Assembly (NCBI GenBank): GCA_037178855.1
Contig: JASJZC010000001.1
Span: 1,054,001 to 1,118,000, forward strand
DNA length: 64,000 bases
Source of the DNA: Oscheius sp. JU75
Taxonomy: Eukaryota; Nematoda; Chromadorea; Rhabditida; Rhabditidae
Direction: 5' to 3'
The notes under the pieces were generated by a model. It worked only from the letters and a program-made list of their open reading frames with translations. It did not search any database and had not been told where the DNA came from. Of this stretch, positions 55,842-64,000 are shown piece by piece; position 1 is the first letter of the stretch, and each line of letters starts with the position of its first letter. A program made the position numbers and the translations under genes.

Positions 55842-55867
55842 AGATCAGAATAAAAATTTCTCAGCAT

Positions 55868-57297
55868 AGCTTTGACTTTTAGTGACAGGGAAAGTGACCC
55901 TCTCTTCCCTACCCTCGTCTAATTGCTGTATTCAAGAGTGTAGCAAATCTGGTGGTTGCCCTGGAAACTAGGTCGAATAGGCACGATGTTGTGGGGTTGT
56001 GCAGTGGAGAGAGAGTCAATTTCACTAATGGCCTCATAATCCCTCTCTGTGCAGGTCGCTAGCGCTGTTTTGAGGCGTAACTCTCTGTCTCTCACCCTGT
56101 GACCTTGTATTTGAGACAGAGAGGGGCGGGCGCCTAAAGGTTATTGCTAGGTTCTAGAAAGATCTGTCTCTCTGTCCTCTCTGACTTTCACGCTCGACCG
56201 CCCGGCCTCCTGATCAAACAAGATGAGTAGAATTGCCTCTCCTCTCCGTACACCTGGTCTTTTGTCGGCTGGTCCATTTCCGTCATCACGCGTAGGGGAG
56301 AGACTCCTCCTCCTCATTGATTTCCAATCGCCTGTGTCGTATTACTCATTCAGTACGGGAGCGACATCTATACTGTTCTTTCTGTCTCTCCCTCTCTTCA
56401 TCTCTCTGTCTCTCTGTCTCTCTGTCTCTCTGTCTCTCTGTCTCTCTGTCTCTCTGTCTCTCTGTCTCTCTGTCTCTCTGTCTCTCTGTCTCTCTGTCTC
56501 TCTGTCTCTCTGTCCCTCTGTCTCATGAGCATGTTTGTTTTCGAAAGGACACTCATTGTCATTCGGAAGCCATTAATTATCCTAAAGAGTCTTCTTCTAG
56601 ACTATTGTCCTTTCCCGCCATTTCCCTGGGTCAGGTTCACTGTTGACGCAAACACCCCCACCCCCATGGTTATTCGAAAATGTTTTGTCTCTTTGCATGA
56701 GTCTCTGTCTCCGTCTCTATCACAACATGGCTCGAAATGGTTTCGCACGACATATTGACTCTCTTTGTGAAAACATTTATGTTTAGTCTTTAAAGAAACT
56801 TCTTTTCAATTACCAGTATTCTAATTCCGTTATGAGTACATGTCAGCTTGACTTACTTTCTGTTCTGTCCTGTCCTGTTTGTTTAGCCAATGCGTTTCTT
56901 CGTTATTTTGAAAGAGATGCACCCGCTACTGATATGAGCGGCAAAGTAAACAAACATTTCATAACACACTTTCAATTCGACTGTTATTGTCATGCCGTGC
57001 ACTGTTCCAATTTGTCTCGCTCTCTTTCCAATACTGTTTGTTCAATATGATTCCCGCCTCTCTATTCTATTAGAATCCAATTCTCTGTCTCTGTCTCTGT
57101 GTTCAATGACCATTCCTTCTACTTTATTTTCTTTTCTTTTTTTTTTTCGAAATTCTCACCGTCTCTATGACTCATCCCCTGTCTTTATCTTGTTTGCGCC
57201 CTTGCACTATTTCGATTAGACTATTCCCTGACTCATACATCAAAACTAGCTCGCTGTCTCTGTCACTCACCCTTCAAAATACAGGTTTCAGTAAGCC
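55868..57297. other. Intergenic stretch with simple repeats
   Basis: No gene recognised. Pyrimidine-rich, dominated by CTGTCTCT words. The predicted open frames here are translations of the microsatellite (SLSLCLSV). Confidence 0.6.
56389..56525. repeat. (CTGTCTCT)n octamer microsatellite
   Basis: About 17 near-perfect units of the 8 bp motif. Shorter versions of the same motif or its complement GAGACAGA occur in many introns of this window. Confidence 0.9.
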
Positions 57298-57598
57298 ATG
57301 GAGAAAGAGCCAGTGCATCCTGAGGGAGGTGAGGTCTTTGTGGTGGACAACCGTCGCCGTGACAATCTGATTAAGATTGTCCTTCTTGTTATCTTGATTA
57401 TTGTCTTCCCGGTAAGTGACAGTGACAGTGAGATAACTATCAAACTTTCAGCCAGCAGCCGTTGCTGTTCAGGCCAATGAATGCAATATGCACGTCGGAA
57501 TTTCTCTATTCCTCATGCTGTTCTTCCTCATCCCTTCCTACATCCATGCCATCTGGTACTGTTTCATCCGCCGCAACCCTGAGCATGTCATTGCCTAA
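57298..57598 (+). CDS. Pmp3/UPF0057-type small membrane protein
   Basis: Two exons (57298-57411, 57452-57598) give 86 aa. The N-terminus is hydrophilic (MEKEPVHPEGGEVFVVDNRR), then TM1 KIVLLVILIIVFPPAAVAVQ, a loop with NECNMHVG, and TM2 SLFLMLFFLIPSYIHAIWYC. The PPxxV...C...H-xI-L-L-PxxIHAxW pattern is that of Pmp3 (plasma-membrane proteolipid 3) proteins, linked to membrane potential and stress tolerance in fungi and plants. The role in nematodes is not established. The cytosolic N-terminal extension is longer than in yeast. Confidence 0.85.
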
Positions 57599-57802
57599 AT
57601 GACTATCGTTTCAATCGCCGACTCTACAACAAGCTTTCTCCCTTCGAACTCAAGAATCAGTCTTATTTATTGTACAAGTACCACAATGAACTTCAGTTTT
57701 TGGACAGAGACTGAAAGACAGTGAAACCGGGGGACTGAGAAAGACAGAGACAGAGTTCTTCGGTTTTCAGTCAGAGAGACACTCGATTTTTCATTGACAA
57801 AA

Positions 57803-60127
57803 CTAGTCTAGTAGACTCATTTCACTGGTGGGCATAGCCACCACGGCTGACACGATAGGATTTGGTCGACCTTCTCGAACCAGTAGCACCTTGATATCGC
57901 CGGACAGACCCTAAACTTAACTTATACCACTTACTGAATAGAAAACTTACATTCTCCGGATTGAGACAGTGCGCCAGCGTGGTATAAGTATAAAATTTTC
58001 CAGGGAAAATGGACGAGACTGGGATGAGATTCTTCTCGAAACGGTACATGTCAATTCCTCCCGTCAAGGTGAGCCACATTTGGAAGAGGGGCGTTTGAGC
58101 TGAGGAATTCAGTCGGATTGTGAGACGGAAAGTGGGGCCGAAACCATGAACTTCGACGGAAATATCAATTTCCTCGTTCTTGTCCAATGCGACAGAGGTG
58201 GAAGCTGTAGTGGAAATCTCCGCGAAAGCCTTGGTGGCCTTGTACTGCAAGATGAGAGTCAGACAGAGAAAGACAGTGAGACAGACAGAACGGTGGTGGT
58301 CGAGACTGACAGAGAGACAGCGACAGTACCTTGAGCATGAACAGATCCTTTTGGTACGCCTGATTCATGGCAATTGCTTGTTCCTTCTCCCTGATGGTCT
58401 GATCCACGAAGGCTTTAGTCTTCTTCGGAATGGCCACTTTGGCCTGATGAGCTTCAACCCTATGGTTTGGATCTATTCTTTCGTCAAAGTAAGCTCTCCG
58501 ACGGAGAATCTTGACCATCAGACCTCCCTCTAAACAGAAAACACGATTGAAAGCATTGAGAAGTACTACCTTTGGTTCCCAAGACCACACAGGCTTCCTC
58601 CCTTCCAAAGGGTCCGTACCGGACCCATTGAAGTGGTCGGTTGACTTTGAGCACGTCGATCAGGTACTGTTCGTTGTACATTCGGACTTCACTGTTCAGA
58701 AGAACCAGCACGGCACTGATCTGTTTGGGAGCGTAGTGGAATGGCTCTAGGGTTATGATCGGTTCTTCGATCTTGATCAGGTTCAGACGCTTGCCTTTGA
58801 AGGAATAGTAGGCCATAGTGCTGTCGGAACAGGCCACGGCAAGCTGAAGTAGTTATTGTCTCTATGTCTCTCCATCCCAGTGTCTCTCTCCTTCCCTCTG
58901 TCTCTATGTTTCTCTTTCTCCTTTTCTATCTCTCTGTCTCTCTGTACAACATACCATTTTATTCAGCTTGGTCATTGCTATGATCGGCGAGTTCGTAGTG
59001 ATGATCGGTCGATCCACTATCTTCATTCCTCGTTTGACAGAGAAGATCTGACAGTTGCGAGTGCTGACAAAGAGTCTCCAATCTACGTCGTAGACTCCAT
59101 AAGTCACAATTCCTGTTGGGGTAGACGGTAGGAAAACCGACTGGAAACCAGTGACCTTGACAGTGACAGTCTCTCACCTCCTTCATGAGAAAAGCTTGTC
59201 CATCCACAATCTGGATCTCTCCCTTCTCCGTCCCAATGACCAGAAAATCCACAGTTTCAGCTTGACTCTTCTTCATCGTGGCCATACAGGTCAGAGGGGA
59301 CTGACTTTTGAAATCCTTCTGAGTAAAGTTGGACACGTAGTCTTTCCTTTCTCCTTTGGGCAGGGACAGTAAGGTTTGGGAGAGAGGACTCAGTTGGCTG
59401 ATAGGGATCTGAAAAGAGTATGAGTGAATCAAGGTCCCCCAGTGACATACCTCTTTGGCCAAATTATCCAATATAGTATACAGATCATCGGCTGAAAGTT
59501 CACTGATCTCTGCCTTGCTCCAAGCTTCCAGTTCAATGGGATGCAGATCCGATCCTTTGGGAGTATACTGTAAGGGTATAGAGATACTGGGACCAGTTAA
59601 CATACTTTATAAAATGGCCTCAGATTTTTGTAGCATAGAATACTGGGTCCCGAGGCCACTGCAATAGCTGGACTACTGTTCTGAACTTTTTCTTCCCCTG
59701 ATCTCTCACAGAACCGACCTGTTCATTCTGGAAGGGAACCAAGGCGATGGGTAGATCAGCCAGTCGACTCTCACTGACCAGAGACACGCCTTTAAAGACT
59801 TTCAAGCTGATATCGTACTTGCTGGCCATGTGGGCCACGATCAGCTTGACCTCACCGTCATCGGAAATGAGGGAGAGGGCTGTGCAGGGAGTCGAAGAAA
59901 TTACTTCTAAACGGGGTTTTGTGAGAGACAGAGAGACGAATTGAAACAAAGAGGCGGGGGTACAGAGCAATATAAAGACAGAGAGATATGGAGACAGACA
60001 CAGAGAAAGACATGGAACCAGAGATATAGAACGACTAAGAGATAGAGGGAGACAGAGAAACGGATTGGGACTCACTGGCTTTATCATCCTGAAGACTGGA
60101 AACCCATTTTCCACTGGTATGATCCAT
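57803..60127 (-). CDS. bbs-1: Bardet-Biedl syndrome 1 protein (BBSome subunit)
   Basis: BBS1 is a BBSome subunit that contacts ARL6 and cargo for ciliary membrane trafficking. Exon 1 reads MDHTSGKWVSSLQDDKA. Then come the beta-propeller blades (ISDDGEVKLIVAHMASKYDI, PAIAVASGPSILCYKNLRPF, DFLVIGTEKGEIQIVDGQAF, VLVLLNSEVRMYNEQYLIDV), the signature WVRYGPFGREEACVVLGTKG, and the C-terminal GAE-like part (VHGFGPTFRLTIRLNSSAQT). The last exon (57803-57910) must be read as GLSGDIKVLLVREGRPNPIV, which matches BBS1; the alternative frame ending at 57822 does not. An X-box lies 47 bp upstream of the ATG. A Myb-like gene ends 233 bp upstream on the same strand. Confidence 0.95.
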
Positions 60128-60173
60128 TGTTTAGAGAGATTACCGGCAAAAACTGGATGAATGTAGCCTGAGA

Positions 60174-60187
60174 GTAACCATGGTAAC
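60174..60187 (+). promoter_or_regulatory. X-box (RFX/DAF-19 site) of bbs-1
   Basis: GTAACCATGGTAAC matches the nematode X-box consensus GTHNYYATRRNAAC at every position and lies 47 bp before the bbs-1 start codon. X-boxes drive ciliary gene expression through DAF-19, and bbs genes are classic targets. Confidence 0.85.
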
Positions 60188-60360
60188 GAGCGAATGCGCG
60201 CCCCGCTGTCACTTGGGTGAAAATAAGTAGAAAGACTCAGAAATATGGGATAGTAACAGTGACCTTGTCGTGTCATTCAATCCAAATTCACAGACTGTTA
60301 GATTGACATATACCACAGAAGTTTAGTAGCCCCCAGTGACATACCAAGCCCTCAGAACAT

Positions 60361-61283
60361 TTATTTCATCTTCGAAACAATTTCTCCCCTCCTTGCCCTC
60401 TCTGTCAAGATCTGCTCGTCCAGCAGTTCCATTTCCTTCCGGTGTCGCTCCGCGGCAAATTGTCTTCTTTGCTCCAAAAGGGCCAGTTCCGCTTCGAAAA
60501 GTGCCGCCTGCCTGTCACCGTCTGTACTTTCCAGTTTTCGTTTCTTCTCTCTAATTACTTGACTTATAGCTTAGAAACTAGTGTGCTTACCTTGGTGGGT
60601 CGACCGGCACCAATGGTATGGTCATTGGCAGTTCTACAGACTCCGTCTTGGGAACTACTATCTGTGGCGACTCGATATGGTGAGAGGAGGTTGAGGCATC
60701 GTCGTGAGACAGATCAGCGGCCGATTCGTCGTTCAGTAATTCGTGGAGAGGTGTCTTACTGGCTTCTTCAGCCAGAACTGCCGCTAGTTTCTTGACGTAG
60801 GACTTGTGGAAAATGTTCCGGCCATTGGTTTTGGTCTGAAAGATGTCTGTCTCTGTCTCTGTCACTGTCACTAAACCAACCGTCCGGTTCAGGTAGCTAT
60901 TAGCATATTTCTTCAGATCATTGATCCTCTGCTTGACATGAGCCGAGGTTCGTAGCACCCCACTGATATCTGTCAACATGGCAGCCCATTCCCTCGAGAA
61001 AAATTCCTAAATAACCAAGCTAAACCCCGAAGAGAACTGTATTACTTGTTGGGTATCGCTACTATTTGACATGAGCCCAAACCGGGAATGGTACTGGTCC
61101 CTGTTATCGATGTACAAGCTCACAAGAAGCTCGTTTTCTGCTTCTGAAACAGAAAGATTGGTTGAAAGCTCAAAAAGTACCTGTGAACTTGGGCATCCGC
61201 TTGACTGGAAAATCTTGAATTGGGAAAGAGTCATGCACTGTAGGTTCTGGCTCCATAGATTCTTCTTTTATAGAAACTTCCAT
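60361..61283 (-). CDS. Myb/SANT-like DNA-binding protein with C-terminal coiled coil
   Basis: Five exons join in phase. The start ATG follows TTTTTCCATCCAG|C, a likely trans-splice acceptor, and is preferred over an upstream in-frame ATG at 61418. After an acidic N-terminus (MEVSIKEESMEPEPT) the domain reads ENELLVSLYIDNRDQYHSRF, EFFSREWAAMLTDISGVLRT, then VKQRINDLKKYANSYLNRT: a three-helix Myb/SANT-like fold with conserved W and a basic third helix. A linker rich in Ser/Pro follows, and the C-terminus is a charged coiled coil (ALLEQRRQFAAERHRKEMEL LDEQIL). This layout occurs in nematode and transposase-derived regulators; targets unknown. It ends 233 bp before bbs-1. Confidence 0.75.
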
Positions 61284-61588
61284 GCTGGATGGAAAAATCA
61301 GAGTGGTCAAAATCGATATGCGGTGGTTTATTTGCTGCCCGGGTGGCGTTGGACGGGCGGTCGATATTAGCGCGAGAGGGCGTCGGGCCGAGGCTGTTGA
61401 CCCCGGGGGTCGGGACAAATAGAGAGAGAGATAAAGAGAACTATGGTAGTTACGGTTATTTTAGGGAACAAACTATTTTGTAAGGAGTTTTCCTCAATTA
61501 TCGTCAAAAAAGCTGTATATAATCAACTCCCTCAGGAGACCCAAAACATCCAAGTCCTTTGGTACATTCCGAGAACCCTCTCTCAACC

Positions 61589-61793
61589 ATGAAGTTCATC
61601 GCACTTCTGCTTCTGGTCGCTCTGGCCATGGTGGCTTCCAGACTGGCAAGGGCACCCAATCTGCTCTCACGGCTCCCCGGCCACCAACCCTTCAGCCACG
61701 GTTGCCCCTACCGCAGCTCCTACGAGCGTTGGTGGCTCTCTGGCGGAGATTGCCGGTCTCATCAGCGCCTTTTTGATCGCCCGTATAATCTAA
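61589..61793 (+). pseudogene. Small secreted-protein gene disrupted by two frameshifts
   Basis: A TATATAA box at 61516 and a start ATG give the signal peptide MKFIALLLLVALAMVAS. Beyond it the coding sense moves to a second frame (QTGKGTQSALTAP) and then to a third (NPSATVAPTAAPTSVGGSLA EIAGLISAFLIARII) ending at a TAA with AATAAA overlapping it. The last part resembles the C-terminal hydrophobic tail of small Ser/Thr-rich secreted proteins. No intron can reconcile the frames. Either a recent pseudogene or two sequencing indels. Confidence 0.5.
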
Positions 61794-62639
61794 ATAAAAG
61801 GATCACTGTGGTTTTTAGAGTATTCATACAGGCAGGACGCATACTTTTGAAATTGACCCATCACCTTCAATGGGTCTCAACATATATAAGACTTGGTCGA
61901 TAGTCAAATGGTCATCGGTAAGGCAAACAGTTGCCTGTGAGGATTGAGCCAAGAACAAGGAAATCCGACTAGGATCGACCAAGAGAGGGAACATTCATTA
62001 TCATAAAAAGTTGTTGGTGCTCTTTAGAAAATACAGACTCTTGATCCAACCACAAAAGTTTACCAGTTCCAGCATTCCATTATGAATTACCGAGCTTTGC
62101 CTATACTTCGGCAAAGCTCGATAATTGTCTTACGTTGTTCGGTATCACGGCACGGTCGTTTCGCCTACATATCAAGCTGAAAAAAAGTCCATGTAAGGAT
62201 CTGAAGTTTGAGCATTAGAGTTGTCAAAAAGGTATTGGAGAGCTTAGGAATGAAAAGTTTTCAGGACGGCTGTTGCTGTAGAGAAAACAATTTCGGGCTA
62301 GGTGGACGGTCTGACTGGCAGTTGAAGGAATGAGTGAAGACTTCTGTCGGCGTCAGTCGAAAAATTTGGACAGTGAGGCAGAGAGACAGAGAGGTAGTGA
62401 GACAGTGAGAAAGAGATACAGTGAGACAGAGAGACAACGAATCCACTGCCTCTGTCTCTCTATCTCTCTACGGTAGCTCAATCGAGTTCATTGCTTCTAT
62501 TTTTATTTTTTTTTAAGTTTCGGAATTGAAAAAGTTACCCCAATTACGAAGCAAAAATTTTGTTTTATAACTTCAAATAAACGAAAGGCAATAAATCGCT
62601 TTCCACTGGAAGTCTACTGACTGGTTACGACTACAGAAG
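61794..62639. other. Intergenic stretch with a perfect hairpin
   Basis: No gene recognised. At 62091-62120 an 11 bp perfect stem CGAGCTTTGCC/GGCAAAGCTCG encloses an 8 nt loop (TATACTTC). GAGACAGA repeats occur at about 62375-62435. Confidence 0.5.
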
Positions 62640-63748
62640 ATGAGAGCCCCGGGAAGGATGCCACCCAAGTCTGGACAGCCAGCCGAGCGGAAGACCAAGA
62701 CGAAGAAGACGTCAACTGGCCAGCACAAGCAGAGGACCTCGCTTCACAAGAAGCTGCTAGTGGCTCCACCTGGGCAGCAGCGCAGCGAAGATGCCAAGAA
62801 GATTGTACAGAATCAGAAAGTCGGAATGACGTCGGTCGGAATACCATCTGAAAGGCAAAAGAAGAAGAGAAGGACCGAGAAGGCACACAAGGCAGGCTTC
62901 TCTGTCTCTGTCTCCCCTATATCTTTCAGCGCCTACCGGAAGCACCCGTCTCGAAGAAAGACAAGCCATCGAACCTGCTCATCAAGACGGCCAAGGAGTG
63001 CGAAAGTAATAAAGTGGTCGAGGAACTCTCGCCTGTAGTTGTCCAGAATCTGAAGGCCACCACGGCTCCTCCTCAGCCGGTAGTCAATCTGGTCCCGAAG
63101 ACCCCCGTCGCTCCGATGGTGGCCTCTGGACCTCAGACTGCCCCGACTGCTCCCAGACCCAAGATGGCGGCTGCAGCTGCTCCTGTACTTGTTCCTGTAG
63201 GTACTACTCCCACGGGACCACCTTCCAGAGGAGGAGGCCCCAAGGATCGTCATCAGATGCGAAGTGACGACTGGGCTGCTGCTCAGCTCCCGAAGACGGC
63301 TCCCTTTCAGGCTGGACTCCCGGAATCCGGTCCCCTCAGGTCGGCCCAGCTCCCAGTTCCTCAGCAACAGAAGAAGAACCAGCTGAATCTGAACGTGGAC
63401 GAGGTGCTGCGTCTTGGGGCCGTGATCGACAGATACGGCTGTCCGCCACACAAGAAGATTGCCTTTGACTGGCTGGCCAAGAATCGTTCCCGACTCGTCC
63501 ACCATCTCAAAGAGGCCTCGGAGCATCTGCAAGCGGCTCTTGGCGATGTGCAGTGTGATCGTCAGCTGGCTGCCAACGCCGTCAAGGAACTGTATCGCTG
63601 TGGAATGCTGACAGTGGAGGAATGTGCCAGTCTGGTCAAGATTATCGACTCGCTCCGTCCGCCGATCACCATCGGACAGATTGCCTTCCTGGTCCATGAG
63701 ACGGCCGTCTACTACAAGAAGAACAGTCTGCAGCAGCAGAAGTGGTAG
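62640..63748 (+). CDS. Basic Ala/Pro-rich protein with a C-terminal helical domain of unknown function
   Basis: Two exons, 62640-62891 and 62930-63748, separated by a 38 bp intron that starts with GC (AAG|GCAGGC) and ends CTTTCAG; only this join keeps the long downstream frame connected. The N-terminal half is Lys/Arg-rich (KTKTKKTSTGQHKQRTSLHK, RQKKKRRTEK) and then Pro/Ala/Val-rich (PVVNLVPKTPVAPMVASG). The last 120 residues form an alpha-helical, conserved-looking unit: LNVDEVLRLGAVIDRYGCPP, FDWLAKNRSRLVHHLKEASE, MLTVEECASLVKIIDSLRPP, TIGQIAFLVHETAVYYKKN. I do not recognise the family. The basic N-terminus suggests a nuclear or nucleic-acid-associated protein. Confidence 0.75.
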
Positions 63749-64000
63749 AGAAGGTCCAAATGTGGTATAAAGAGACCAAAATCTCCTTCTTGTAGAGATT
63801 GAAAGACAAAAAGACATGCCAAATAGAAATGTGCTTTTTGAAGACAAGAATCCAATTCATTCAACATGTTTATCGACGATCTAGCCACTGTATGCCTTCG
63901 AGACTAGTTATACTGTCGTGACACTTTTTGTTTAGTCATAGTACTTGCCTTTCGGGCTTCAATAAACGGTGAGATTTAATAACTTTATCTTTAAGGCGCC
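63749..64000. other. Right edge, 3' flank
   Basis: 3' flank of the preceding gene, with an AATAAA at about 63960. Nothing else recognised. Confidence 0.4.

Larger units (their letters stand above)
53235..55867. repeat. Inverted duplication of a collagen gene (arms 961 bp, spacer 711 bp)
   Basis: Left arm 53235-54195, right arm 54907-55867, in opposite orientation. The match includes the coding sequence, the 40 bp intron, 28 bp before the ATG and 26 bp after the stop (to CTCAGCAT). Flanks and promoters differ immediately outside. All six-frame translations of the two arms agree, so identity is complete or nearly so. Confidence 0.92.

Noticed and set aside
56223-56646. Open frames SLSLCLSV... 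over the microsatellite
   Set aside because: Pure translation of (CTGTCTCT)n.
57822-57956. bbs-1 C-terminus reading SVRRYQGATGSRRSTKSYR
   Set aside because: This comes from not splicing the last intron; the spliced frame GLSGDIKVLLVREG matches BBS1.

Overview
The window is eukaryotic and almost certainly from a free-living (rhabditid-type) nematode. Genes have many small exons, introns as short as 38-45 bp, TTTTCAG/TTTTTAG acceptors, acceptor-like AG sites directly before start codons (expected for spliced-leader trans-splicing), closely spaced same-strand genes, cuticle collagens with an RxKR site, ShKT and CCCH proteins, and an X-box in front of bbs-1. Gene models were built by hand by translating both strands and joining exons whose phases agree; where a conserved family was recognised the joins were checked against the family pattern.

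Layout. 0-14 kb: a partial SDR (-), nmd-3 (+), then three minus-strand housekeeping genes in transcriptional order ercc-1, nubp-1, mitochondrial beta-ketoacyl-ACP synthase, with 165 and 148 bp gaps, a likely operon. 15.6-20 kb: a small ShKT protein and a 16-exon TRPV channel (-). 20.4-26 kb: tRNA-Glu(CTC) and tRNA-Leu(AAG), a P4-ATPase-like relic, a gene-like series with an in-frame stop, a T1/BTB protein (+) and a 10-exon Cys-rich precursor full of basic cleavage sites (-). 26-33.5 kb: an accessory cluster of two divergent small two-TM paralogues, two IFI27/ISG12-type proteins plus a broken third copy, and a membrane-anchored C-type lectin. 35.6-41.5 kb: a retinol-dehydrogenase-like SDR (+) whose 2.9 kb intron contains a whole CCCH zinc-finger gene on the other strand. 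41.7-49.1 kb: two pyrimidine 5'-nucleotidase III-type genes (+), one divergent. 49.5-51.6 kb: a FAM76 homologue (-). 52-56 kb: a receptor-L-domain-like secreted protein and two collagen genes forming an inverted duplication of about 961 bp per arm. 57-64 kb: a Pmp3 protein (+), bbs-1 (-) with its X-box, a Myb/SANT-like protein (-), a disrupted small secreted protein and a basic protein with an unassigned helical C-terminal domain (+).

Introns and spacers carry several inverted-repeat (MITE-like) elements, tRNA-derived elements with box A/B remnants and abundant GAGACAGA/CTGTCTCT microsatellite. Three introns have GC-AG borders. The main points of novelty are the IFI27/lectin/small-membrane-protein cluster, the collagen inverted duplication, the nested CCCH gene with widely spaced fingers, and the repeat families.
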